Assembly (NCBI RefSeq): GCF_030656345.1
Contig: NZ_JAUSNR010000015.1
Span: 124,001 to 188,000, forward strand
From: Pseudotabrizicola sp.
Lineage (GTDB): Bacteria; Pseudomonadota; Alphaproteobacteria; Rhodobacterales; Rhodobacteraceae
Length of the DNA: 64,000 nucleotides
Direction: 5' to 3'
Under the pieces are notes generated by a model. The model was not told where the DNA came from and ran no database searches. It saw only the letters and a list, made by a program, of their open reading frames with translations. Position 1 is the first letter of the stretch. Each line of letters starts with the position of its first letter. The translations under genes were made by a program, and so were the position numbers. Shown here piece by piece: positions 1 through 9,126 of the stretch.

Positions 1-382
1 TTTCTCGCCCTATAACGCCCAGCACCCGCGCGAAGGGTTCCAGATCATCGGCACCTCTGGCACAGTGACCACGGTGGCCGCCAGCTATCTTGGCCTGCGC
101 CGCTATGACCGGACCAAGGTGGACGGGCTGCAGATGACCAGTGATCAGATCGATTTCGTGATCCGCGATTATCTGACGCTGGGGCCAGAGGGGCGGCGCA
201 CCGACCCGCGCATCGGGCGTGACCGGCATGCGCTGATCATGTCCGGTGCGGCTATCCTTCAGGCGCTGATGCGGATATGGCCAACCGACCGCCTTTCCGT
301 GGCCGACCGTGGCCTGCGTGAGGGGCTTTTATATGCCCAGATGACCGCCGATGGCGTGTTGACCGAAGGACCGTTCACATGA
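1..382 (+). CDS. Exopolyphosphatase / guanosine pentaphosphatase family protein, C-terminal part (Ppx/GppA)
   Basis: The reading frame is open from base 2 and ends in TGA at 382, so only the last ~126 residues are inside the window. The stretch [12 protein letters not shown] is the phosphate-binding glycine/threonine loop of the second actin-like (ASKHA) domain of Ppx/GppA phosphatases. The C-terminal motif GLREGLLY is also typical of the family. These enzymes hydrolyse terminal phosphate from polyphosphate or pppGpp in the cytoplasm. The stop codon overlaps the rlmE start (ATGA), which implies translational coupling. The true start and the N-terminal domain lie upstream of the window. Whether it prefers polyphosphate or pppGpp cannot be told. 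Confidence 0.88.
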   Translation, partial: FSPYNAQHPREGFQIIGTSGTVTTVAASYLGLRRYDRTKVDGLQMTSDQIDFVIRDYLTLGPEGRRTDPRIGRDRHALIMSGAAILQALMRIWPTDRLSVADRGLREGLLYAQMTADGVLTEGPFT

Positions 383-1125
383 GTGAAAAGAACATTTCCG
401 GCCGTGGCCAGCGCGAGCTGCGGGTGCGGGTGAAAACCGCCAAGGGGCGCAAGCTGTCGTCCACCCTCTGGCTGGAGCGTCAGCTGAACGACCCTTACGT
501 GATCCGCGCGCGCAAAGAGGGTTATCGTGGCCGCGCGGCTTACAAGATTTCGGAACTCGATGACCGCTATGGCTTTCTGAAGCCGGGGGCGCGGGTGGTG
601 GACCTTGGCTGTGCGCCGGGGGGCTGGTGTCAGGTGGCGGTGGTGCGGGTGAATGCGCTGGCGCAGAACCCGAAAAAGCCGGTGGGCACGGTGCTGGGCG
701 TTGACTTGCAAGAGATAGAGCCGATTCCGGGGGCAGAACTGCATCAGCTCGATTTCCTGTCGGACGGGGCCGATGATCTGGTCAAGGGCTGGCTGGGCGG
801 GCGGGCCGATGTGGTGCTGTCCGACATGGCAGCGGCGGCTTCGGGGCACAAGGCGACCGACCACTTGCGCATCGTGGCGCTGATCGAGGCGGCCTTGGAT
901 TTCGCCTTTGACGTGCTGGAAGACGGCGGTACCTTTGTCGCCAAGGTTCTGGCGGGCGGGGCGGAAAACACCATGCAGGCCATGCTAAAGAAGAACTTCA
1001 CCAAGGTCGCCAATGTGAAACCCCCGGCGAGCCGCGCCGACAGTTCGGAAAAGTTCGTGGTGGCCATGGGTTATCGCGGACGCGCGATTGCCGCCGCAAA
1101 GGCGGCAGAGGATGATGAGGATTGA
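379..1125 (+). CDS. rlmE: 23S rRNA (uridine(2552)-2'-O)-methyltransferase RlmE
   Basis: 248 aa, an FtsJ/RrmJ-type SAM-dependent methyltransferase that modifies U2552 of 23S rRNA at a late step of 50S assembly. The SAM motif DLGCAPGGW lies at residues 75-83. The catalytic K-D-K-E tetrad can be read as Lys56 (AAYKISEL), Asp in VVLSDMAAA, Lys in FVAKVL and Glu in SSEKFVV. An N-terminal extension of about 35 basic residues is usual in alphaproteobacterial copies. The ATG overlaps the ppx stop by four bases. A hairpin terminator follows 30 bp downstream. Confidence 0.96.
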   Translation: MSEKNISGRGQRELRVRVKTAKGRKLSSTLWLERQLNDPYVIRARKEGYRGRAAYKISELDDRYGFLKPGARVVDLGCAPGGWCQVAVVRVNALAQNPKKPVGTVLGVDLQEIEPIPGAELHQLDFLSDGADDLVKGWLGGRADVVLSDMAAAASGHKATDHLRIVALIEAALDFAFDVLEDGGTFVAKVLAGGAENTMQAMLKKNFTKVANVKPPASRADSSEKFVVAMGYRGRAIAAAKAAEDDED

Positions 1126-1155
1126 CCCGGATCTGACAACAATCCGCCCTATGCG

Positions 1156-1180
1156 AAAGGCACCCCGCGGGGTGCCTTTT
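1156..1180. terminator. Bidirectional intrinsic terminator between rlmE and the DUF882 gene
   Basis: The arms AAAGGCACCCCG and CGGGGTGCCTTTT form a 12-bp perfect stem with flanking A and T runs. It lies between two convergent genes (rlmE ending at 1125, DUF882 gene ending at 1213) and can serve both. Confidence 0.85.
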
Positions 1181-1212
1181 CACGAAAATCCTGCGAATTT
1201 TCGGCTGATCCC

Positions 1213-1782
1213 TCAGCCGCCCCAGCTGCGGACCGGCCCGCAATCCATGTGGACGAAATCTGACCGCGAGTATTTTCCCACCCCGCCAGAGGCGCAGGCA
1301 GAGGCGGCTTTGGCCATCTGACCGACCGAACGCGACTTGAGCCGCAGATCGGCCGCCTGACCCTTGAGGTGCAGGGAATTCTGCGCAACGCCGCCGGATT
1401 GCGACCGCAGCATCGCGTTCGTGCGCGGGCTGCGATAGCCCGACAGCATCATATAGGGTTCTTTCACATCCATCAGACGATGGGCGGCGGCCATGATATC
1501 GACCGTGCGCGCGTCGATGCCGTACACGTCATTGGACCGCCAGTCGCGCATGAAGTGATTGATTTCCTTCATGACTTCGGGGATGTATTTGCCTTCGATC
1601 CAGTAGATCGTGTCAATGCTTTCGCCCGTCCGTCCGGAATACATGCGGATGCGGCGGATATCGCCTGCACCGCGCAACAGACCGAACGCGTTGGAGTATG
1701 TCGGGGCCGCAACCACCACAGACGCCGCAAAAGCGCCCAGCAAGCCACGCCGCGAAAAGCCCAACTTCGATGTATCTGTCAT
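1213..1782 (-). CDS. Tat-exported DUF882 / peptidase M15-like murein protein
   Basis: 189 aa from the ATG at 1782. The longer frame starting at 1836 would place extra residues before the twin-arginine signal. SRRGLLGAF followed by a hydrophobic stretch ending near YSNAFG marks a Tat signal, so the protein acts in the periplasm. The C-terminal half keeps the zinc-ligand pattern of M15 (VanY/MepA-like) peptidases: SGYRSPRTN, then HLKGQAAD (His-x6-Asp), then FVHMD. A murein endopeptidase or carboxypeptidase role is inferred from these residues. The substrate is not known for this family. Confidence 0.88.
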   Translation of the reverse strand: MTDTSKLGFSRRGLLGAFAASVVVAAPTYSNAFGLLRGAGDIRRIRMYSGRTGESIDTIYWIEGKYIPEVMKEINHFMRDWRSNDVYGIDARTVDIMAAAHRLMDVKEPYMMLSGYRSPRTNAMLRSQSGGVAQNSLHLKGQAADLRLKSRSVGQMAKAASACASGGVGKYSRSDFVHMDCGPVRSWGG

Positions 1783-2104
1783 TGTAACGCCTGTCCCGTC
1801 GCATTGTTGACCACCTAGACGGCGGTTCGTCTGCACTTATCCCCAAGTGTGCAGATCTTATGCCACAGCACATTATGCAACCCAAGGGCAGATTCTCCGC
1901 CGGTTCCCCTTTTAGGGTCGATAGGCAAATTTTTGCTTAAAGCGCTGGAAGCGGTGCGCTGTATTTTTCTTATGCCACTGTTGCCAGAAAGTAACGAAAT
2001 CCGGCGTAAACGTGACCTTCTGGCTGGAACGTGAATGGACAGTGCTGCCCACTTCGCGGAAAGTCGGGAAATTATTGCAAAAAAACCGCAAGGACCATTT
2101 CACG
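1783..2104. other. Divergent intergenic region (about 320 bp)
   Basis: This gap separates the divergent DUF882 gene and the L,D-transpeptidase gene and should hold both promoters. It is richer in A/T than its surroundings. An imperfect palindrome (TGCACTT, six bases, AAGTGTGCA) lies at about 1831-1852, nearer the DUF882 side. A Shine-Dalgarno sequence AAGGA sits at 2090-2094, before the transpeptidase ATG. No small ORF with a convincing start or RNA structure was seen. Confidence 0.5.
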
Positions 2105-3721
2105 ATGAAGCGATTGACCGGGACGGCTGTGGCGCGTGGGTTTCTGATTTCTGCCTCTTTTTTGGTCTTTGCCGCGCAGGCCCCGGTGCTGGCGCAAGGT
2201 TTTCCCAGCCCTTTCGTCCAGACCATCGCCATCGCGGCGAGCGAAGATGACGCGGTTGCCGCCTTTTACCGTGACAACGGCTATCGCACCCTGTGGACCG
2301 GCGCGGCCGAGCAGGATGTGCAGCGCCGCGCGGCGCTGTTTGCCGCGCTGGCAAAGGCCGGGGATCATGGTCTGCCGGTCGCCCGCTATGATGCGACCAG
2401 ACTGGTGGCGATGCTGACGGGGGCCCGCACCGAAGGCGACCGCGCCCGTGCCGAGGTGGCGCTGACCCGGGCCTATCTGGCCTATGCCCGCGACATCTCG
2501 TCCGGTGCGACCGACCCCAAGGCGATTGACCCCGGCATCGTGCGCGACATTGCGCGGCCAGATCCGGCCCGGCTGCTGGCTCAGATGCAGACCCGCAACC
2601 CGGCACAGGTGTTGCAGGCGCTGGTTCCGGTCTCCCCCCGCTATGCGCAGCTGATGCGGGCCAAGCTGGGGATAGAGGCCAGGATCGCTCAGGGCGGCTG
2701 GGGCCCGGTGGTGCGCGCCGCGTCGCTGGCCCCGGGGGAGTCGGGGGACGCTGTTGTTGCCCTGCGCGACCGGCTGATCACGATGGGCTACCTGACCCGC
2801 TCGGCCACCAGCCGCTATGACGCGGCGATTCAGGCCGCTGTTCAGCGCTTTCAGCTCGATCATGGGCTGGCGGGGAATGGCAAGGCCGATGCGGCAACGC
2901 TGGCGGCACTGAACACCGCGCCGGAAGAGCGGTTGAAATCGGTGATCGTCGCGATGGAGCGGCTGCGCTGGATGCACGACACCCCGTTGGGCGACCGCCA
3001 CATCTGGGTGAACCTGCCGGACTTTACCTCGAAAATCATCGATCACGGCAAGGTCACCTTTGAAACCCGCGCCGTGGTGGGCAAGAACGTGCCCGCGCAG
3101 CGCACACCGGAATTTTCCGACATGATGGCGCATATGGTGATCAACCCGAGCTGGGGGGTGCCGCGCTCTATCATCGTCAGTGAGTATCTGCCGTTGTTGC
3201 AGCGCAATCCGAATGCGGTCAGCCATCTGCAGGTGATCGACAACCGGGGCCGGGTGGTGCCGCGCAGCGCGGTGAACTTTGCCGGCTATTCGGCGCGCAC
3301 CTTTCCCTTTGGCCTGCGCCAGCCGCCGTCTGACGGCAATGCACTGGGGCTGGTAAAGTTCATGTTCCCCAACAAGCACAACATCTATCTGCATGATACG
3401 CCATCAAAAAACCTGTTCAGCCATGAGGTGCGCGCCTATAGCCACGGCTGCATCCGTCTGGCCGATCCGTTCGATTTTGCCTATGCGTTGCTGGCGCTGC
3501 AAAGTGATGATCCGCAGGGCGAGTTTGAGCGTCATCTGAAAACCCGCAACGAAACCACGGTGAGGCTGGAGCAGCACGTGCCTGTGCATCTGGTCTATTT
3601 CACCGCCTGGCCGGGGGCGAAGGGGCAGATGACCTATCGCCGCGATATCTATGACCGCGATGCCAAACTGTTTCAGGCGCTTGAGGCTGCCGGGGTGGTC
3701 TTGCCGGCGGTTCAGGGCTAA
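2105..3721 (+). CDS. L,D-transpeptidase, YcbB/LdtD type
   Basis: 538 aa from the ATG at 2105. That start gives a clean signal peptide (MKRLTG, a hydrophobic core, then PVLAQG), whereas the longer frame from 2012 would bury it. Order of parts: signal 1-31; a helical scaffold region; a peptidoglycan-binding domain around 215-270 ([22 protein letters not shown]); a YkuD catalytic domain from about 300. The active site [11 protein letters not shown] places the nucleophile Cys at about residue 449. These enzymes make 3-3 peptide cross-links in the periplasmic murein or attach proteins to it. AAGGA lies 11 bp before the ATG. Confidence 0.93.
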   Translation: MKRLTGTAVARGFLISASFLVFAAQAPVLAQGFPSPFVQTIAIAASEDDAVAAFYRDNGYRTLWTGAAEQDVQRRAALFAALAKAGDHGLPVARYDATRLVAMLTGARTEGDRARAEVALTRAYLAYARDISSGATDPKAIDPGIVRDIARPDPARLLAQMQTRNPAQVLQALVPVSPRYAQLMRAKLGIEARIAQGGWGPVVRAASLAPGESGDAVVALRDRLITMGYLTRSATSRYDAAIQAAVQRFQLDHGLAGNGKADAATLAALNTAPEERLKSVIVAMERLRWMHDTPLGDRHIWVNLPDFTSKIIDHGKVTFETRAVVGKNVPAQRTPEFSDMMAHMVINPSWGVPRSIIVSEYLPLLQRNPNAVSHLQVIDNRGRVVPRSAVNFAGYSARTFPFGLRQPPSDGNALGLVKFMFPNKHNIYLHDTPSKNLFSHEVRAYSHGCIRLADPFDFAYALLALQSDDPQGEFERHLKTRNETTVRLEQHVPVHLVYFTAWPGAKGQMTYRRDIYDRDAKLFQALEAAGVVLPAVQG

Positions 3722-3762
3722 AATCCCTGCCAGCCACAGCGTGTGGTGACAGGAGCATTGCC

Positions 3763-4842
3763 ATGACCCATCGTATCGCCGACATCGCTGCCGCCCTTGG
3801 GGCAGAGTTTGCCGGGGATGGCGAGGTGATGGTGCGTGGTGCGTCCGAGCCGCAGCAGGCCGGGCCCGACGATCTGGCCTTGGCGGTGAACCCGAAATAC
3901 GCAGATGGTCTGGCGCAGGGGGCGGCGATTGCAGCGATGCTGTGGCCGGGCGCAGACTGGCAGGCGCTTGGGATGAAGGCCGCGATCTTTGCGCCGCGTG
4001 GACGGTTGGCGATGGCGGGGCTGACCAGCATGCTTGACCCCGGACCGGATATCGCGCCGGGGGTTCACGCGATGAGCGTGATCGACCCCACCGCGCAGAT
4101 CGGCGCGGGCGCGGCAGTCGGCCCCTTTGTCACCATTGGCGCGGGCGTGGTCATCGGCCCCAATGCACGGATTGCCAGCCATGTCAGCATTGCCGAAGGC
4201 GCCACCATCGGCCCCGATGCGCTGATCCTGCAGGGCGCGCGCATCGGCGCGCGGGTGACCATCGGCGCGCGGTTTGTCTGCCAGCCCGGGGCGGTGATCG
4301 GGGCCGATGGGTTTTCCTTTGTGACCCCCGAGAAATCGGGGGTGGAGGAAATCCGCGAAACCCTTGGCCAACGCGCCGACATCCGCGCCCAAAGCTGGAC
4401 GCGGATACATTCACTTGGGGCCGTAACCATTGGCGATGATGTGGAAATCGGCGCGAATGCCTGCATCGACCGCGGCACCATCCGCGACACCACGATCGGC
4501 AATGGCACCAAGCTCGATAACCTTGTGCACATTGGCCACAACGTTCAGGTCGGGAATGATTGTCTGTTGTGTGGTCAGGTCGGCGTGGCCGGATCGGCGC
4601 GGATTGGCAACCGGGTGGTGCTGGCCGGGCAATGCGGAGTGAATGACAATATCTTTATCGGCGATGACGTGATCTGCGGCGGGGCGACAAAGGTGTTCAC
4701 CAATGCCCCGGCGGGCCGGGTCATGCTGGGCTATCCGGCGGTCAAGCTGGAAACCCATGTCGAGATGCAAAAGGCGCTGCGGCGCCTGCCGCGTCTGGCC
4801 GCAAAACTTGCCGAGCGGGAGAAAGTCATTCAGAAGTCATGA
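3763..4842 (+). CDS. lpxD: UDP-3-O-(3-hydroxyacyl)glucosamine N-acyltransferase LpxD
   Basis: 359 aa. LpxD adds the second 3-hydroxyacyl chain, at the 2-position, in lipid A synthesis, using acyl-ACP as donor. The N-terminal uridine-binding domain spans about residues 1-100. A left-handed beta helix of hexapeptide repeats follows (for example [20 protein letters not shown]), with the catalytic His in [15 protein letters not shown]-terminal helical tail begins near [12 protein letters not shown]. LpxA, FabZ and LpxB are not alongside. Instead it is followed by an acyl carrier protein and a ketoacyl synthase, which may supply a particular acyl group. Confidence 0.95.
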   Translation: MTHRIADIAAALGAEFAGDGEVMVRGASEPQQAGPDDLALAVNPKYADGLAQGAAIAAMLWPGADWQALGMKAAIFAPRGRLAMAGLTSMLDPGPDIAPGVHAMSVIDPTAQIGAGAAVGPFVTIGAGVVIGPNARIASHVSIAEGATIGPDALILQGARIGARVTIGARFVCQPGAVIGADGFSFVTPEKSGVEEIRETLGQRADIRAQSWTRIHSLGAVTIGDDVEIGANACIDRGTIRDTTIGNGTKLDNLVHIGHNVQVGNDCLLCGQVGVAGSARIGNRVVLAGQCGVNDNIFIGDDVICGGATKVFTNAPAGRVMLGYPAVKLETHVEMQKALRRLPRLAAKLAEREKVIQKS

Positions 4843-4882
4843 ACGCTTCCTATATGTTGCGCGAACAGAAAGGAATGATCGC

Positions 4883-5164
4883 ATGACCCAGACCGCACAG
4901 ACCATCATCGGGATCATCGCCGAACAGGCATTGCTCGACCCCGCAGATCTGACCATCGACACAAGGCTTGATGCGTTGGCGCTGGACAGTCTGGCCATGG
5001 TCGAGCTGATCTTTGCGCTGGAAGAGACGTTTGACATCTCGGTCCCCTTCAACGCCAACGCCAACGCCAACGCCAACGACCCCGGCACGCAGGAGTTTGA
5101 CCTGTCGTCGGTGGGCGCGATCATTCAGGCCGTCGAAGGTCTTGTCTCGCAAAAGGCTGCCTGA
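4883..5164 (+). CDS. Acyl carrier protein with an Asn-Ala repeat insert
   Basis: 93 aa from the ATG at 4883, preceded by AAAGGAATGATCGC. The phosphopantetheine attachment Ser is Ser36 in ALDSLAMVEL, a variant of the canonical DSL motif. Helix II and the acidic face (ELIFALEETF) are clear. Between helices II and III the chain carries NANANANAND, encoded by a hexanucleotide tandem repeat. This lengthens a loop that in related proteins normally has one Asn-Ala-Asn. It is distinct from a housekeeping AcpP because of its position between lpxD and a KAS gene, so a specialised carrier for a lipid A or storage acyl chain is a reasonable inference. Confidence 0.9.
   Translation: MTQTAQTIIGIIAEQALLDPADLTIDTRLDALALDSLAMVELIFALEETFDISVPFNANANANANDPGTQEFDLSSVGAIIQAVEGLVSQKAA
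5051..5080 (+). repeat. In-frame hexanucleotide tandem repeat (AACGCC)n in the ACP gene
   Basis: Four perfect AACGCC units (5051-5074) are followed by one AACGAC unit. They encode Asn-Ala x4 then Asn-Asp. The 6-bp period keeps the frame when copy number changes by slippage, so length variants would alter only the loop. Confidence 0.95.
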
Positions 5165-5170
5165 GCGCCG

Positions 5171-6373
5171 ATGCACAGGGTTGTCATTACCGGCGCGGGC
5201 ACCATCAATGCCCTTGGCCATGATCTGCCATCAACACTCGCGGCGTTTGCCGATGGGCAGGGCGGGATCGGTCCGTTGGACATTCCGGATGTGGACCGGC
5301 TGTCGATCCGCGTGGCGGGGCAGGTCCGGGGCTGGACCGCATCGGACCATTTCGATCTGCGGGGCCTTAGCCTCTATGACCGGATGACGCAGTTCGCGCT
5401 GTGGTCGGCGCAGCAGGCGGTGGCGCAATCGGGGTTGAATTTTGACGAGGAACTTGGCCTGCGGGCCGGGGTGGTGCTGGGCACGGCGGGCGGCGGGCTT
5501 GGTACCATCGACGACAGCTACCGCGCGGTTTATGCCGAGGGCAAGAACCGGGTGCACCCGCTGACCGTGCCGCGCCTGATGGCCAGTGCCGGGGTCAGCC
5601 ATATCAGCATGACCTATGGTTTGCGCGGGCCTGCCTTTACCGTCTCGACCGCCTGCGCCAGTTCCAACCATGCGATGGGGCTGGCGTTTCAGATGGTCCG
5701 CTCGGGCACCGCCCCGGTCATGCTGACCGGCGGGGCCGAGGCGATGCTGACCTTTGGCGGGCTGAAGGCGTGGGAGGGGCTGCGGGTGATGGCAACCGAC
5801 GCCTGCCGCCCGTTTTCCGCCGACCGCAACGGCATGGTGCAGGGCGAAGGGGGGGCGGTGTTCGTGTTCGAATCCTATGACCACGCCCGCGCGCGCGGAG
5901 CGGAGATTCTGGCCGAAGTGGCGGGCTTTGCCATGTGTTCCGACGCGCATGATATCGTGATGCCCTCGGCCGAAGGGGCAGTGCGCGCGATGCGCGCAGC
6001 GCTTGCCGATGCGGGGATAGATCCGGGGCAGGTGGGTTACATCAACGCCCATGGCACCGGCACCAAGGCCAATGATGCGAATGAGGCGATGGCGATCCGC
6101 ACGGTGTTTGGCGATACGCCGCCGCCGGTGTCATCGACCAAGGGCGCGCATGGCCATATCATCGGCGGCACCGGCGCGGTGGAGCTGCTGGCCTGTCTGA
6201 TGGCGCTGCGTGAGGGCGTCATCGCGCCGACGCTGGGTTATCGCGTGGCCGACCCCGATTGCGCGCTGGATGTGGTGCCCAACACCGCCCGCACAGCGCG
6301 CGTGGATGTTGCCATGACCAATGCCTTTGCCTTTGGCGGGCTGAATGCGGTGCTGGTGCTGCGCCGGGTCTGA
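5171..6373 (+). CDS. Beta-ketoacyl-ACP synthase, KAS II (FabF)-like
   Basis: 400 aa, a thiolase-fold condensing enzyme. The Cys-His-His catalytic set is present: Cys162 in TVSTACASS, His294 in NAHGTGTKAND and His329 in KGAHGHIIGGTGAVE, with Lys324 alongside. The start lies six bases after the ACP stop, so the two genes form one unit with lpxD. It should elongate acyl-ACP by two carbons. The pairing with its own ACP points to a dedicated chain rather than bulk fatty acid synthesis, where FabF usually sits with fabD/fabG/acpP. The substrate is not deducible here. Confidence 0.9.
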   Translation: MHRVVITGAGTINALGHDLPSTLAAFADGQGGIGPLDIPDVDRLSIRVAGQVRGWTASDHFDLRGLSLYDRMTQFALWSAQQAVAQSGLNFDEELGLRAGVVLGTAGGGLGTIDDSYRAVYAEGKNRVHPLTVPRLMASAGVSHISMTYGLRGPAFTVSTACASSNHAMGLAFQMVRSGTAPVMLTGGAEAMLTFGGLKAWEGLRVMATDACRPFSADRNGMVQGEGGAVFVFESYDHARARGAEILAEVAGFAMCSDAHDIVMPSAEGAVRAMRAALADAGIDPGQVGYINAHGTGTKANDANEAMAIRTVFGDTPPPVSSTKGAHGHIIGGTGAVELLACLMALREGVIAPTLGYRVADPDCALDVVPNTARTARVDVAMTNAFAFGGLNAVLVLRRV

Positions 6374-6385
6374 CCCCTAAGAAAA

Positions 6386-6410
6386 AGGCCGCACCCGATG
6401 GGCGCGGCCT
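6386..6410. terminator. Convergent terminator between the KAS gene and the IalB-like gene
   Basis: The stem AGGCCGC / GCGGCCT is preceded by AAAAA on the plus side. It is located 12 bp after the KAS stop and 24 bp before the end of the minus-strand gene. Confidence 0.65.
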
Positions 6411-6434
6411 GTTCTGTCGGCCAAGCCGTTCGCG

Positions 6435-7097
6435 TTACGGGTTGGTCGCAGACACCGCCGCGAAGCCCGCCGTAAAGCCCTTGAGCGACAGATCAACCGC
6501 AACTTTCTGGTCCGGCGCGACGACCGGAACGATGGTCAGCACCGCCTTGGCACCCTTTTTGAACTGCTCCACCTCGGCGGCGGTAAAGCCGATGCGCGAG
6601 ATGCAGCCGATGGTCGAGCAGAAGGTGAAGGGATAGACCTTTGGCGCGGTGCCATCGATGGCCATCAGCAGGTTGTCGGTCAGCAGCGTTTCCAGCGGCA
6701 CGATCACGGTCGCCCCGGCAACGGCCTGGCCACCTGCGGGCAGGTTGAACATGCTGAACTCGGCCACGGCATTGCCGTCGGTGTCTTTCAGCAGCTGATA
6801 CAGCTGGCACGGATCAGAGCCGTCTTCGGTGCGGATGCAGCGCTGTTCCCAAGCGTCAAAACTGGCCTGAACGTAGGAGCTGCCCAGCCCGTCATTGCCC
6901 ACTTCGGTGCCCATCGACAGACCGTTATCGGCGGCGGCATCTGCGGTTGGTGCCGCATCTGCGGCCTCAGCCGGGGGGGCTTCGGTGGCGGGGGGCGTGG
7001 TGGCGTCCTGCGCCCAGACCGCCGTTGCCGCCGAGGATGCCAGCAGAACGGCCACGGCAAGGGATTTCGAGAAGGGAGAGATCGCTGAAAGAGTCAT
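6435..7097 (-). CDS. Invasion-associated locus B (IalB) family secreted protein
   Basis: 220 aa from the ATG at 7097, chosen because a signal peptide begins there (MTLSAISPFSKSL, hydrophobic core, cleavage after AVWAQ). A 45-residue Ala/Pro/Thr-rich linker follows. The IalB-type domain then contains WEQRC, DPCQLYQLL, a hydrophobic MFNLPAGG region and paired cysteines in FCSTIGC. The paired cysteines imply a disulfide-bonded periplasmic or outer-membrane-associated protein. The name comes from Bartonella. In free-living Rhodobacteraceae the role is unknown and no virulence function should be assumed. Confidence 0.87.
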   Translation of the reverse strand: MTLSAISPFSKSLAVAVLLASSAATAVWAQDATTPPATEAPPAEAADAAPTADAAADNGLSMGTEVGNDGLGSSYVQASFDAWEQRCIRTEDGSDPCQLYQLLKDTDGNAVAEFSMFNLPAGGQAVAGATVIVPLETLLTDNLLMAIDGTAPKVYPFTFCSTIGCISRIGFTAAEVEQFKKGAKAVLTIVPVVAPDQKVAVDLSLKGFTAGFAAVSATNP

Positions 7098-7231
7098 GTC
7101 ACGTCCATCTGTCGCTGATTTGGTTTTCACCGCTCGCGCCGCTGTAGCATGTTGCGCCAGAGCTGTCAGGTGGCAAAAGCGTGAGCAGGGGGCGGGGCAG
7201 GGTGCGGGGGCGGGAAGGCCTTCCACGCAAA

Positions 7232-7303
7232 TAAAAAAGGGCCAGAAATCCGGCCCTTTTTCACGTCAATTTTTTGCTCCCTGTCGGACTGGCCGACTTG
7301 ATG
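7232..7303 (-). ncRNA. Candidate structured small RNA (about 70 nt) with terminator
   Basis: On the minus strand a sigma-70-like promoter (7310-7338) would start a transcript near 7303. The transcript would contain a first hairpin (GTCGG CCAGT CCGAC), an A/U-rich single-stranded stretch, and a strong intrinsic terminator at 7232-7261 with AAAAAGGGCC/GGCCCTTTTTT arms. No gene is terminated by this hairpin on either strand, because the neighbours are divergent. This is the architecture of an Hfq-binding sRNA. Alternatively it could be an attenuated leader of the IalB-like gene 135 bp downstream. Both are inferences. Confidence 0.45.
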
Positions 7304-7309
7304 GTGGAG

Positions 7310-7338
7310 ACGCTACGGCGGAATTTCGCAGGCGTCAA
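7310..7338 (-). promoter_or_regulatory. Sigma-70-type promoter for the small-RNA candidate / IalB leader
   Basis: Reading the minus strand, the -35 element is TTGACG (7338-7333), the spacer is exactly 17 bp and the -10 element is TAGCGT (7315-7310). It lies just upstream of the hairpin-terminated segment. Confidence 0.5.
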
Positions 7339-7494
7339 CCCGTCAAATGATCACAAAATCGCCTGTAAAACATGATAAACTCCCACTTGTTTTTGCCACC
7401 GCGTGTGGCCGGTGCCCGTCACCGCGCATCGGGCAGGGCGCAGCGCACCAAAGCCGCGATACGATCAAGGCTGGCATCGAAGGGTGAAGCGGAT

Positions 7495-9093
7495 ATGGTT
7501 GCGCCCGTGGTGCAGATCCGCGTGGGAACAGGGAGACAGCTGGTGTCGGAAGGGCCTTCAATTTTTGTCGGTGGTGGGGGGGCAGACTATGGCCTGCCGC
7601 AAAGCCTGCTGCTGGAATACGGCAATCGTCACGGGCTGATCGCGGGGGCGACCGGCACCGGCAAAACCGTGACCCTGCAGATTCTGGCCGAGGGGTTTTC
7701 TGCCGCCGGGGTTCCGGTCTTCATGTCTGATGTGAAGGGCGATCTGTCCGGGCTGGCGGTGGCCGGCGACCCGGCGGGCAAGCTGCACGGGGCCTTCATG
7801 GCCCGCGCGGCGACCATCGGGCTGGATCTGCAGTACCGGGCGTTTCCGGTCACCTTCTGGGACATGTTCGGCGAACAGGGCCATCCGGTGCGGGCGACGG
7901 TGGCCGAGATGGGGCCGCTGCTGTTGTCGCGGCTGCTGGACTTGACCGAGGCGCAGGAAGGCGTGCTGAACGTGGCGTTCCGGCTGGCGGATGAGGAAGA
8001 ACTGCCGCTTCTGGACCTCAAGGATCTGCAGGCGCTGCTGGGGTTCATCGGGGAAAATGCGGGCGAGATTTCCACCCGCTACGGGTTGGTCGCCCCGGCA
8101 TCGATCGGCGCGATCCAGCGCCGGTTGCTGGTGCTGGAAAACGAAGGCGGCACCGGGTTTTTCGGCGAACCGGCCCTCGATCTGGCTGATCTGATGCGCA
8201 CCGACGCGCAGGGCTTTGGCCAGATCAACATTCTGGCGGCGGACAGGCTGATGCACAGCCCCCGGCTGTACGCGACCTTTCTGTTGTGGCTGCTGTCCGA
8301 ACTGTTTGAAACCCTGCCCGAGGTGGGCAACCCGGATCAGCCCAAGCTGGTGTTCTTTTTCGACGAGGCGCATCTTTTGTTCACCGATGCCCCAAAAGCG
8401 CTGGTGCAAAAGGTGGAACAGGTCGCCCGGCTGATCCGGTCCAAGGGGGTGGGGGTGTATTTCGTCACGCAAAACCCGGCGGATGTGCCCGAGACCATTC
8501 TGGGCCAGCTTGGCAACCGGGTGCAGCACGCCCTGCGCGCCTTTACCGCCAAGGATCAAAAAGACCTGCGCATGGCCGCCCAGACCTATCGCGACAACCC
8601 GGAGTTCAAGACCGAAGACGCGATCCGCGATGTCGGCACGGGTGAGGCGGTGACATCGTTTCTGGAACGCAAAGGCATTCCGGGCGTGGTGCAGCGCACC
8701 CTGATCCGCCCGCCGTCCAGCCAGCTTGGGCCGGTTGACGCGGATGTGCGGGCGCAGCTGATGGCGATGTCGGCGCTGCGCGGCAAATACGACACCGCCA
8801 TTGACCGCGACAGCGCGTATGAGCGGCTGCGCGCCCGCGCCCAAAAGGCGGCAGCCGAGGCCGAAGCGGCAGAGCGCGGGGCCGCGAGCGATCCGCAAAG
8901 CGATCCGGGCGAATTCAGCCGGGGCCGCCGCTATGATGGTGGCAGCACCCGTGCGCAGGCCCCCAAAACCCCCCGCCGCAGCAGTGATTCCGTGGGTGAG
9001 GCGTTTGCCAAAAGTTTTGCCCGCCAGCTTGGCACCAAATCGGGGCAGGCGCTGGTGCGCGGGGTGCTGGGCACCTTGTTCAAGAAACGCTGA
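7495..9093 (+). CDS. HerA-like P-loop ATPase, DUF853 family
   Basis: 532 aa from the ATG at 7495, which has AAGGGTGAAG upstream. The frame from 7372 would add a basic 41-residue tail that looks non-coding. Walker A is GATGTGKT, Walker B is [12 protein letters not shown], and an arginine-rich sensor region sits near [13 protein letters not shown]. The family belongs to the FtsK/HerA superfamily (COG0433/DUF853, formerly YjgR). Its cellular task is uncertain. No NurA nuclease partner is next to it, so a DNA-end resection role is not supported by context. The Ala/Glu-rich and basic C-terminus (about residues 440-520) is probably flexible. Confidence 0.88.
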   Translation: MVAPVVQIRVGTGRQLVSEGPSIFVGGGGADYGLPQSLLLEYGNRHGLIAGATGTGKTVTLQILAEGFSAAGVPVFMSDVKGDLSGLAVAGDPAGKLHGAFMARAATIGLDLQYRAFPVTFWDMFGEQGHPVRATVAEMGPLLLSRLLDLTEAQEGVLNVAFRLADEEELPLLDLKDLQALLGFIGENAGEISTRYGLVAPASIGAIQRRLLVLENEGGTGFFGEPALDLADLMRTDAQGFGQINILAADRLMHSPRLYATFLLWLLSELFETLPEVGNPDQPKLVFFFDEAHLLFTDAPKALVQKVEQVARLIRSKGVGVYFVTQNPADVPETILGQLGNRVQHALRAFTAKDQKDLRMAAQTYRDNPEFKTEDAIRDVGTGEAVTSFLERKGIPGVVQRTLIRPPSSQLGPVDADVRAQLMAMSALRGKYDTAIDRDSAYERLRARAQKAAAEAEAAERGAASDPQSDPGEFSRGRRYDGGSTRAQAPKTPRRSSDSVGEAFAKSFARQLGTKSGQALVRGVLGTLFKKR

Positions 9094-9099
9094 TCCGGT

Positions 9100-9120
9100 G
9101 GCCGGGCGATCCGCCCGGCC
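9100..9120. terminator. GC-rich hairpin between the convergent DUF853 and CorC-like genes
   Basis: A perfect 9-bp stem GGCCGGGCG / CGCCCGGCC with a three-base loop directly follows the DUF853 stop and precedes the end of the opposing gene. There is no T-run, so its strength as a terminator is uncertain. Confidence 0.5.
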
Positions 9121-9126
9121 AGACGC

